A DNA stretch of 64,000 nt from Eleginops maclovinus (Eukaryota > Chordata > Actinopteri > Perciformes > Eleginopidae). Below the pieces are notes generated by a model. That model had not been told where the DNA came from, searched no databases, and saw only the letters and a list, made by a program, of their open reading frames with translations. Shown here piece by piece: positions 1-12,403 of the stretch (within the stretch, counting starts at the first letter, position 1; each line of letters begins with the position of its first letter). The stretch lies in NCBI RefSeq assembly GCF_036324505.1, contig NC_086354.1, positions 8,418,795 to 8,482,794 of the forward strand, read 5' to 3'. The translations under genes and the position numbers were made by a program.

Positions 1-1095
1 GCAATAGTCTTGACAGGCAATGAGGAGGGTTGTATAAGCAGTCTACTATATTACACTACTACTTGTACACACACAAAAACACATACAGCTTGTGAGGTCA
101 TTTAAGGTATGCAATTGGAGTTGTGTTGAGGAAAACAGTGTCGGGAAGTAGTGGGGAGATTCCAAGAGCATCAAATTTCTAATGGAAAACTGGGATTGTT
201 GTCATTTTGGAAACTGTTTACAGATTTTGTATGAGACAGATTTCTTACAATAATGCTAAATAATAATAACAGTTCAAAAAAACAAAGTGAAGAGGTCAAT
301 AAAGAGTTTTTCATTTACAAAACAGCTTTTTGTGACAATAGGCATTCAGTCTTATTTAGCAGCCCACTTCATAAACTAAATACAAAAATAAAACAATGAT
401 TTTTGTTGAAATTTAGCCTATCACGCACAATGTGCTAGCCAATGGAAGAGCGAGTGTTATTAAATGATGTCACTATGTTACGGAAGCAGACAAAGAGGCA
501 TTTCAGACAGGGAAGGGAGTGTGTGGGATAGAAACTCCCTCTGGAGGGAACTTTGGGACTTTAAGCCTTTGCAGACTATTTACATGCACAAAAAAGCTCT
601 ATTACACACTACAAGAAAAGGAAAACCCCAAAAAGCATAATGTGCAAACGTAAAAAAAAATGTTAGGCCAACGCGTCTATTTTGTTCAAATGTATTTTTC
701 TGCTTTACTTTAAATTTGAATAATGACTTCTTCTCAAGCCAATCCATCCTGAAATGTGTGGCTACTCAACACACTACTGAGTCTTATATTCTGAATGCTG
801 ATATGCATGACTTTTGGGGTGGTAGAAAACTGAATAGAGGAAACCTGCATGAATATGTAAGAAAAAGGTGGACCGGGAACATGCTAAACACTGAGTTACC
901 ATGAAATCCCATAAGAATAACATAATTTACCTTAATTGCTAAAATAGCTTCAGTTGAGTATAAAGTACTTATTATGAGTTATTCACATAGCCATAAGGAA
1001 ATGGCACTATTGGATTAGGCACGTCAAGAATAATTGTATTTTTTGTATATTTATTTTCTTATGCCATGCAAAAATTACCATGAGAGTGATGAAAC
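1..1095. other. 3' flank of the myosin gene, no gene seen
   Basis: AT-rich sequence downstream of the minus-strand myosin gene. The short open frames here (for example 716-904 on the plus strand) have no recognisable protein family, splice partners or coding character. I see nothing I can name. Confidence 0.5.
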
Positions 1096-1101
1096 TTTAT
1101 T
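1096..1101 (-). promoter_or_regulatory. candidate polyadenylation signal of myo7b
   Basis: The plus strand reads TTTATT, so the minus strand reads AATAAA, about 400 bp downstream of the myosin stop codon at 1503-1505. This position fits a short 3' UTR. The hexamer is common in AT-rich DNA, so this is only a candidate. Confidence 0.3.
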
Positions 1102-1502
1102 AAAAACCAGTATTAGTGAAATCAGAGGTAATTCAGTACCATTAAATATCAAATTATGGCAAAACAAGGGCTTAATCTTCTGGCAAACTGGAATAGGAGG
1201 AAAAAGTGTTTGCTTCTCTGTAACTGCAAACGTTATTGATAAATCACTGTGCAATGATTTAGGATAAATGACTAAATGTAGGCATCACAAGTCAATAGCA
1301 GTAAATTAACATAAACCCTATTTCTGGTTGTAGTCACTTGACAGACAAGACAAAAAAGACTAAATGACTTACATTTAAATATCACTATCTCCTTAATTGA
1401 AAGAGGCAATCTGTGTTTGGGTGAAATCTACCATTTCAAGTACAGAAATGCAGCAATGTAATTGTATTGATCAAGAATGCACATGAGGCTTTTCTTTTGC
1501 CC

Positions 1503-3017
1503 TCAAGAGAACATGTTGTTTTTGGGTCGTAAGGCTGTCCTCTGTCTCTCATACATGGTGACGTACGATCTGAGAAGGTCCTCCATCGTGTTGGCCTAAA
1601 AACAAAAAGGTCAGAAAACTTTGATTTAAAAATCATTTCTCCCAATGATTTATATAATAATGGTGTAACTGGCGTATATGGACATTGTAAAAGGAAATTA
1701 GAAAGGCAGTTGCTCACCTGTGCGGTTTCACAGACGAAGACAATGCCCCTCACAAGGGTACCGATTGTCATCTCGAAGTAGTTCCCCTCGCTTTGGTACT
1801 CTTTGATGCGGCTGAATGGATGCATGACCAGCACATCCTGTAGATGATAGACATTAACATGTTATAGTTTGCAGTGGTGGAGAGTACAGTTACAAGTACT
1901 CATTTGATGCTACTTCACCTCAAAATATTGATCACAACTGCCTTTATTTGCATGAGCTCTAACCACAGATCTTTCCGGCGACCCTTTTTACATTTTATTG
2001 ACCATTTTAGTTACTTTGCAGGTTCATATTTCTTTTAACTAATGAATTATGACATGCTATTATTTATTTATTGAGATACCTGGGAGTATAAATAGTAATT
2101 AAAGATATCTCCAGCCTTACAATTTGCAAAATTGAAATTGTTTCCCATTACCGGATCATTCATCCAGTGATACAATATATATTATTCCAAAAATGGCCAC
2201 TAAGAACTTCTATTGTTGGTACTTTGAGGATGTTTTGATGCTAAGTACTTTTGTACTTTGTAAATAGTATTTTAAATGCCAGACTTACTTGTATTAAAGT
2301 AATTCCACACTGTGGTATTATTAGTTGTACTTAAGAAAAAGATGTTGGTACTTCTTCTACATCACGTTTGTTACCCAGAAAGACCAACAAGTTAGCCAGA
2401 AATATTATAAACTCCCATAAAAAATAGCAGTGGAATAAAACATGAAAAGAACTGAAAATATACTGATACTAATAGGGAAAAACATATAAGCTTCATTAGG
2501 CTTACCTTTGATTTTGGGTCTATTAAGCTGATACCAAGCTTGCTGATGGCGATCAAAAGTATATTTGGGTAGCTGGATTCACATGTTTGCTGCAAAGTCA
2601 AAGGAAATCATAATGTGTCAAAACTGTTTTCCACAATTTGCTGACGGCTGACTACATGACAATGTATCCTGATGACTCACTTTCACTTCGAAGAAGGCAC
2701 AGCCGAATGTTGGCCAGCTGCAAATGGCTTTCAGAAAGGCGATCTTGGCCTCCTGCACCGTGATGCCGCTCTGCTTGTTGTAGGCTTGGATAATGTGCTG
2801 CCAATACAGGTTACGTTAGGTTAGGATAGAATATTTATTATATATGATGTGAAAAATGTCTTTAGCTCCAACACTATCAACAGGAATTATACAAAAAGAC
2901 AGGAATTAATCAAATTCAGCTTAGTAGTATGTATTAAACTGCACCTAGAATGTGGTAGTCTACAGAGACTTCACAGAGGGGAGCCATCCAAAACTGTGGG
3001 TACAATTTTCTTATCAT

Positions 3018-3054
<37 letters not shown>

Positions 3055-5611
3055 CTTTTCTGTCAGATAGGAGCATAATTCTTTTGTTTTCCCTATTTGT
3101 TACTGTCCAAGTTTACCACTCTTGACAGTATCTCTGTTCATTTAAAATTCAAGTGCCCGCACCAATCTGCCATGCTAAAATAAAAGATGCATTCCACCTT
3201 TATAACTTCCACCCAGAAGTCATTATGCTTCCTGATAAGGTGTAACCACTGCATAGCTTTTTTCAAATTAAGAACATGATCTGGTATCCATGACAAGTTA
3301 AGTATGTTTATTTATATATTCCTTGCCATTTAAAACAGCATCCCCTTTCAACAGTGTTCCCTAAGATGGATGGGGGGTTGGCATGTTAACTTGATATGAC
3401 AACATGACTGACACCAGTTCTAGGAGGGACGATACATGTCAGGCTGGGCACCAAATCTATATTAGGTCTATATTGTGATATGCGACGAGAGATTTTATAA
3501 GATTTCCTGATATGTGAAATTGTGAAAGTGTCTTTTCCTGGTTTAAACAGCAGGATTACAATACAGTATATATATACGTAGATATTATCGAACTAATCAG
3601 GATTGTTCTATACTCAGCTGTTCAATCCACATAAACGATTATTTGTCAAAAATGTCTCTGTGGAAATATTTTTTTAAGCATCAATAGTCAAACTCTACAA
3701 TATCCTTGCAAAATATCTGAAAAATTGGGATATTAGATTTTATTCATATGGAGCATGCCCTGGTAAAAGGCAGTGTCCTCATCACAAAAACAAAAGCAAG
3801 CTAAAATCTAAATTTAGGACACTAAATTAATTGCAAACAGTGAAAATAATAATGTGCAAATATTAAAGAGCAAAAACTCAATGGATATTCCATGATGTAA
3901 AAGCCACCTCTCATGGTTCATCTCCTAAACATATTTTTTAGTGCCGGCTTCTGCACATTCTTTCGTTTACCTTCTTCCATTCCTCAGGAGACATGAGTTT
4001 GATCTGGTCCGCAGGAACCAGCTCCCTCAGCATTTTGGGGATCATGACAAACTGTGACCTGTCTGAATCCACAACGACTCTGAAGAGCAGGCCGCCCAGG
4101 TTAAACATGTCCTCTTTGGTGCAGGTGTGGTATCCACGCAGGTACCTTGGCTGCTCCTGTATGGGGGTTAAAAAAGGGTCAAGTGACATCTGAGAGAAAG
4201 AGTCTGCAGCAGAAGAGCTACCCATTGATCTCAGGATAGTAGAAGAGACTACTGTAGAGGACTGAAAAACTTGGGAGCTAATGTAGCTATAGAGTATCAA
4301 CATTCATGGTTGAATGTGATTATTGTTAGTCACTTTGTGTAAAAGAGTGAGCTAAATGATCCGTAATGTAATGATATGCAATTTATTGCATTGTAATGAG
4401 TGTGTGATTGGTTTGTATACCTGTGGGTAATGGAACATGAGGTCGGCCACCAGGTCTTTCCCTGGGCTCACGTTGAACCACAGCTTCCTCTTAAAGATCA
4501 CCAGGTAGGGCATGTTGGCTTGGTTTACTGGAACACAAAACCCCAATTATAAATAAGGAGAATCACTGACTGTAAAACCTAAAGGTGTCGGTATGATGTT
4601 TTACCTTCTTTCACTCTTTTTCCTTTCTTAGGAGGCTCTACAGTCTGCCTTAAGCTGTCAAATAAGTATTTCTGGTCCTGCAGGTTAACCATCTAAGATT
4701 TAAAAACAGAATAGGATAAGCATGTTAAACAAGTTCAGTAATTGAGAAAAGGATTTTGGATTCAACAGTGTAGAAGACATTAAAATGTGTTACGTCATTG
4801 TCACAACATTTTAACATCAACATCAGTTATACTATCAATGCAGACTAAAAACAAATGTCCATGACTTTATAGAAATGAATTGAGTGGTGCAGGAATGAGT
4901 CCTTAAACCCAGAAATTAGTTATAATTTTTCAACTTCCAGTTCATTTTTGGTTAATGATTGTTTTAATGTGTTATTAGTGAGAAGCCTGATGTAAGTTGT
5001 TAACACAAGCTTAAGAGATGTTCACGTTTTGTTTTACAACATAAAATACAGCATTAAAAATATCTTTTGGGGGAAACAGCCTTACTTAGAAAAGGCATGA
5101 ATCCTAAACAAACTATTACGACCCAACTGCACCTTGTTGGTAGTTTTCAGGCTCAGGCCGTATCCGTCAGCTGAGCTCAGTTTGAGATGATAGGCGATAC
5201 TGCGGCACAGGTCTTCAATTGTTGTCGTCGACTGCACCTCAAAAATCTGAAAAACATTAAGAAAAGTTAGTATAGAAACGTTTGCTGATATCCAAATTGG
5301 CTGTTTCATGTATATTTAAATGTGTCTGGAAGTCATTTTTAAAGCTCCTGTTAAAAAACCCATTACGGCATATTTCGACAGGAAGAAGGGATACCAATAA
5401 GATGGAATTCAAAAACTGACAGAAATACAGGAAAGTTTAAGCTTTCTTCCATTAGTAAACATAAAGATGTAATGCTGATTTATATCATGAACATGTGTGT
5501 CTTACATCACTGGTGTCATTTGGGAAGTGGATTTTATGGAAGATCTGAGTGCTGTTCTGTTGGATGGCTTCCACTTCTACATGATGGGGAGGAAGGTTCC
5601 TGGGCTCCTTA
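1503..5611 (-). other. myo7b: myo7b exons encoding the C-terminal FERM domain
   Basis: Nine exons encode about residues 1805-2141, the tail FERM domain that binds harmonin-type scaffolds in mammalian MYO7B. Recognisable pieces are the F1 lobe ([26 protein letters not shown]), the F2 lobe ([41 protein letters not shown]) and the F3 lobe ([32 protein letters not shown]). The protein ends RPKNNMFS. The order and spacing match the family, and no lobe is missing. Confidence 0.88.
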
Positions 5612-8600
5612 CTGAGAGTAGAAGTCATTGGTTAATATATTGTACATAGACAGTATGATACACAGCTAAATTCTATTGCATTTTACTATAAAATCAGTGT
5701 TTTGTTACAGAACGTACTTGTCTAGTAACTAATCTAACATTTTAAAAGTTATTCTGTTGCTTTGTATGCTGTTGCCGTGTGGAAATGCTGTCCCCTGGCA
5801 TGTTTCTGTAGATTTCTGGGCCACCGGTGCCTTTAATGTAGAGATAGATTTGAACGGGGTAAACAGGAGTAAATGGTTCCAGATGGGATTCCAACCCCAG
5901 TCCTTCGCAGCTGGGACTGAGCGCAAGCACATGGGCCAACAGCTTCTATGCGGTGGCCCAAATGCACTGCAGATTAAATTAATAAACTACCAGTAGCAAA
6001 CACTATATACAACATGTCTCCTTCAGCTTGTTTCTCATTTCTGTCTGACCTGCGCATCCCATTCAGCCTCTGCAGGCAGTCAGGAGCCAGCTGTTCCCTG
6101 CACCGCGACTCCAGGAAGCGCTGAGTGTATCCCATCAAATTCCTACTGGGCATGAACAGGCCTGAACACAGCCACATGAGCTGCCACCCACGCTCCATAC
6201 TCAGCCTGAGAGTGAGGGAGAGTAAAACGGAAAAAGGATTGGATATGTTGGCTCCTGATCATGTGTGAATGCTTTAACACAGAAGAACACACTGAGGCAG
6301 CACCTGTTGTTATTGTTGGTCATCTGTCTCATGATCTGGCAGTAGATCTCGTCCTGCAGAGCCTCGTACTGCGTGGCTGGACCGAAGATCTGGTCCGTCA
6401 GCTCCATGGGACTGCGAGCATGTTTGATGGGGTAGTCGCCCATGTACTTCAGGATAGGTGGCGCCATGTGTTAAGGATTCACACAGACAATAAAGAAACT
6501 AAACTAAATGAGGTTCTATACCACAAATAAATAGATTTAGCTTTTGTTTTATTACTTTCTGTTTGTCTTTGTTTTAAAACGTTTTTAGCTGGGTGTGTTT
6601 TATTTTATTCTGTGTGTAAACGTTTCTTTTTTTATAGGAAAGCACTTGTAACTTTTCTTCAAAAGCTGCTATCTAAATAAAGTTTATTATTATTATTATA
6701 ATATATTTTTTCTTTAAAAAGTTACAGATTACAGACGAAACAAACATAAAAAAAAAGGTAACACTAGATTTGACGGCCATGTCTACAGTATAATGCATTA
6801 GAAAAATACTTCTTATGCGTTATCATAATAGCACTGTATAATTACAGGTATAGGCACATATTCATAATGCTGTAGGTCAATAAAAGGGCATGATGCCCTT
6901 TTGAGGGTAACAACATTACATTAGTTTATAATAAAGTTGTGTCCAATTGGACTACACAATAAATGTTGGGACCTGTTAATAAATAAATAAATGTTACCTT
7001 TGGTTCAGAATTCTTATGACTTCATTATATATTTTTTCCCTTGCAAAAAACTAATTTCAGTCAGTAAACAGCAATTATGCAGTATTAGGATACTTGAATA
7101 TATAATTCCTTGTAAAATTTCAATGTGTTGACTATGTTCTAGTGCTTTTATCTATAATTTAAACTATAAGAAGGTCATAAGTCATTATTCAAATGATTAT
7201 AGGCTATAGGCATTGATGTCATAGATAATGTTTTCATTTAAAGCTATTTTTTCCATACACAAACTCATGTAAATTAAAGTCTGGAGCATCTCCTGAACCA
7301 GGTTTTACACAGTAAAGCACTTAAACATTCTCTACTGTTACACACGTTACTTTCCCTCACGTCCATCAGTTAAAGGATATCAGTGTAGGCGTTGCAGGCA
7401 TGGCTGCTGAGGTCAGAGTCCCCGACCAGGTGTTTCATCAGTGGCTGTTTGAGAGGTTCCCTGGAGCAAGCCCACAGCTTCTCCCTGCCGACCCCTTTAG
7501 CACCCAGTCGCCCCGCAGGCCTGCGTCATGGAGGAAACCGTGTGAGCACATCATGGGCAAGAAATCCTGTTAGCTTCCTTTTTTAAGGTTGTGATGATGA
7601 TATATAAAGTGACTCATATTGATACCTGAAGTTGTCAAGTGCAAACTCTTTTAAGGAAACAGGAGCCACTGTTACTTCTCTCTCTGGGGCGTTTTGTGCT
7701 GCGGTCTTTCTCTGGCCTGGTGTTAGAAGTTCCTGAGGGGTCAGACGTAGTTCATCAGTTACACCACACGAGAGGACTCATATGAACCGTCAGTGATCCA
7801 CCGCTGCATCCATTTGGCTGAAAACTCACTGTGCAATATAATGACATCTGTACATGTGCATGATGACTGGAATAAAGTAAATGACTGCTAATGCAAACTA
7901 CTAATAGTGTTATTGTATAATGACAAGTAACAATTGTAGGAGAGACTGGGGCTGGTTGGCACACAAGGTGAATTTAAGAACCAGTCAGGAATAAAAACTG
8001 TTTTAAAATATGCATACTCCATAGAAATGTGTTACTTGCAATATAACACTCAAAAGTTACTACCCTCACCTCAAAAATGTGGGACTTTAACCATTTTTTA
8101 ACATAGCAGATGAGTTAAAAGAAAAAGACGCTCAGACGTTCACTTTTTGCTTCTGTGAGCCTCACAAGATCAGGAAATAGCTTTGTGCCAACCAACCACA
8201 GTCTCTATATTCTATTTATAGGCTGGTTTAATATAATGGTCACATTTGAACTAGCTATCATATTTCTTTATTCTGATTTCATCTTGTTTACATTCACTCT
8301 ATTGTGATGTCCCTTTTGAATAGACATTCTATTCAGGCTTAATTCCGCTGAAATATATTCATTATGCAAAAGAAAGATAACTAAAAAGCAAAAAAAGGTG
8401 AAGAACTTTACCATCATTTCGTCGGTGGGCTTGTCTAGAGTGGGCAGGAACAGCACTTTATCCCTATAGACGGCACCACTAACGCTGGTCCGCTGGTTGG
8501 TAGCTCTGAACCAGTTCTTTTCGGGGGCATTTTCATTCTCTTCCTCTGCCAGCAACAGGTCCCCACGTTTAAGAAGCAGGAACGTGTCATCATCTGTAGA

Positions 8601-11600
8601 ACATTCGATAAAAGAATGAGAGGCATGTGGTGTTTTTGTGTGGGATGTAACAGACTACATACTGTATGTTCATTTGCGTTTGATATTACTATCCTATAAC
8701 AGACATGCCTAGACTCTTACTTGGTTTGTTAACATCCTGCTTAACCAGTGCATACACTGAGCGCTTCTTCAGCCCCTCCAGGTTTTTCTCGATGAGTGCG
8801 GCCATTTCTGCACATTCCCCAGACTTCAGGACAAACTCTCCTCTGATTGTGCCGAGACTCACTGACCGAGCATTTAAACGGCTTTCACTGAAAATGACAT
8901 AAAAAGTGAATTTGTAATCTACCGTAATTTCCGGACTATAAGCCGCTACTTTTTTCCCACGCTTTGAACCTCGCGGCTTATACAATGACGCGGCTAATTT
9001 ATGGATTTTTCCCGCTTTCACAAGCTTCATGCCGCCAAAATGGGATTTTGAAAAAAAATAGACAAAAAACTGAGCACCGTCACATAATGTGACGTAAATC
9101 GAGCATGCTCAAACTTCCCATCATTCTGATTACGGTAGTCATTTTGTCACCCTCATCATGGCAAAGACACGGAGAAATGCATATGATGCAGCTTTCAAGT
9201 TGAAGGCGATCGATCTGGCAGTTGGAAAAGGAAATAGAGCTGCTGCACGGGAGCTTGGCCTTAATGAGTCGATGATAAGACGTTTGAAACAGCAGCGTGA
9301 GGAACTACACGACAACAAAAACTTTCAGAGGGAAGAAAAGCAGATGGCCCGAACTAGAAAATGAGCTCGAAGACTGGATCAACACACAGAGAGCAGACGG
9401 CCGAGGTGTTTCAACTGTGCAGATCCGACTGAAAGCCAAAACAATTGCCACCGCAATGAAGTTTGAGGATTTTAGAGGTGGACCATCGTGGTGTCTAAGA
9501 TTTATGAGACGTAAAGGCCTGTCCATCAGGGTACAAACGAGTCTGTGTCAGCAGCTCCCTCCCGACTACGAGGAAAAAGTTTCAAACTTCCTCAAATTCA
9601 CTGATGCAAAGATAGCGGAGCATTCCATCGGCCTGCACGACATCATAAATATGGATGAGGTTCCTCTGACGTTTGACCTGCCTCTCACTCGGACTGTCAA
9701 CAGGAAAGGCGAATCATCAGTCACGCTGAAAACAACTGGGCATGAAAAAACGCACTTCACCTGTGTTCTGAGCTGCACGGCATCGGGAGATAAGCTTCCA
9801 CCGATGTTGATTTTTAAACGCATGACGATGCCAAAAGAAAAATTCTCGAGAGGAATTGTTGTGAAAGTCAACAAGAAAGGATGGATGACGGAAGGCCTAA
9901 TGCATGAATGGCATACGGAGTGTTACGGCAAGCGACCGGGAGGAATCTTTCACAAGAACAAGGCTTTGCTCGTGTTGGACAGCATGAGGGCCCACATAAC
10001 AGATTCTGTGAAAGAAGCCATCAAGAGGACAAACTCAATTCCAGCTGTGATTCCTGGGGGCACAACAAAGTATTTGCAGCCACTCGACATCAGTATAAAT
10101 CGTGCATTTAAGGTGGCGCTCCGTGTTCAGTAGGAGGCTTGGATGACAAGTGGGGAGAAATCCTTCACTAAAACGGGCCGCATGCGAAGAGCAACTTATG
10201 GTCAAGTCTGCCAGTGGGTCCTGACAGCGTGGAGCATTATCAAAAAATCCACTATCATCAACGGGTTTCGAAAGGCTGGACTGCTGCGTGTTGAAGAGGG
10301 CAGCATGAGCTCAGCGGGGAATTTGCCTCCGGATAAAAGTGACGAGAGCGACAATGAAGATTCATTGGCAATTCTGAGGCTATTCAACTCCGACACCGAA
10401 GGAGATGACTTCATTGGTTTCAGTGCACAGGAGGAGGAAGATAGTGACCAATGACTTTCTTGGTAGGCTACTGTTTACTGCTATTTTTTTTATTTTTGTT
10501 ACAAGCCGTGTAAAAAAGAAAAAAAAAAGAACAACGAAATTGGGGAGAATATTCATTTTAACAGCATTGACCGTCCCTGCCAGGGATAAAGGGAGATGTG
10601 ACGACCGACCAAAATCATTAATGTACGCTCAAATACAGGTTTAAAGTTAAATTCAAACAAGTCTTGGATAGATCTACTCGTGACCACATCCAAGTATCAA
10701 AAGGATTTGTCAACCATCTTAAGTTGAGAGTATGATATACCTTGTTTCATTAAAGCCTATTTATTTTTTTTCCAAGCCGTGTTTCGTTAAAGCCTGTGTA
10801 AAGTTAATTTGTTTCAATGTACCGGTAGGCCCCTGCGGCTTATAGACATGTGCGGCTTATTTATGTACAAAATACATATTTTTTATAAATTCAGTGGGTG
10901 CGGCTTATATTCAGGTGCGCTTAATAGTCCGGAAATTACGGTATTTAGTATTTTCAATTAAAGTGGTGTTTAAGGGAGAACATAAAACAAAATGATGTAT
11001 GCAGAACCAAAAAGTTGTCCATACCTGCTCATGCGCACTTCCTTTACCTCGAGGTAAGGAAGTTCAAGGAGTCTTTTGTCTCTTCCGTCCATGAAGAAGA
11101 GGCCGCTCCAGTTTACAGCCACAACAAACCTGCTTTTGGGCAAAGGAGGGCCTGTGGACGGATGGGGGAATGAAAATGTGTCTGAAGCAATCAGAGTTCA
11201 GTGGGCACGCACCATGATCTATTTAATGGGATATAGGCAAATGTGTAAAGACACATTCTTATTTCACTAATCAGGCACATTTTTTAGCAAATAATTCAGT
11301 TGCAGTAGGAACAATTATTTTCTTGATTCTTGTTTTAAAACAAATCCAAAGCATTAAGTTCATTTGGATCTATATCAAGAATTTAAAAAGTATATAAAAA
11401 GCCACTCAAGTTTTAATCAATTCATGTTTTTGTCTATAAAATAGTGAGATTTGTTAATCCTGAGATGTTTTTTTACCAACAGAAATGAACCTACTGACCT
11501 GACATCAGAGTGACTTCAAAAAACTTGGAGAACTGCAGGGGCCATGCATGTTGGGCGTTCTTGACCAGTTCTTCTTTCACTCTGTCTTTTTTCAGCTTTC

Positions 11601-12365
11601 CTTCTTTATAAGGAGCCTGTATGATCAGGATAATTAAGAAAGAAGAGTTGTCCCAAGGTAACTTCATTGCGTCTAATAGATAACCATATTTTTTAAAGTT
11701 ATAACGTGGAAACGTGCACATAGCAAAACCACATTTGTGTCGGGCTCCAGTCATGTGCATTATATAAATGTAGCTCCTGTTTGTCTCCACATTACCTCCG
11801 AGATGACTCCGCTGATGAGTTGGATCCACTTTGTCATAGATTTGCTCTCAATGAGTGTGGTTGTGATGCACTCGTCAACCACCTTTTGGACATTCCCTCT
11901 GTTGTATGCTGAGCCAAAGGTGATGTAATAGTGCTGTGCCGCCATCTTGACGTATTCATCCTCCTGCGGGATGCACAAATTTTTATTTATACAACCATTT
12001 TGTCAACACCATGTTAGCAGCTGTTGCTTATTTACATATTTATCGGACAGGTAGCAACATTAGCATTCATTTCAAGTCGTGTTTCAGGGCACCAGTACGA
12101 ATGTATTCCTTCTCCTTTCAGCTTTGTTTTGGTCTCCACCAACTCCCAGGGGAAGTATTTGGCCTTTTAGTTTCTAAATACTCAATTATATTCACCAGGC
12201 AGTTGGCTACCTGTAACTGCTTGCAATAAGAACTCAGTGAAACCAAAACAGTCAAATCAAAACAACGAGCTAAACAACGCAAAAGGCGATAAAGAACTAC
12301 AGCGTTGGGTGATAATTTGGAGTAGAGAGGACTACTTGTTTTGTGCATCTATGAAAGAAAAAAAT

Positions 12366-12403
<38 letters not shown>

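Noticed and set aside
5729..5996. Overlapping frames of 65-79 codons on both strands
   Set aside because: They fall in an intron occupied by a SINE copy and have no splice context or family resemblance.
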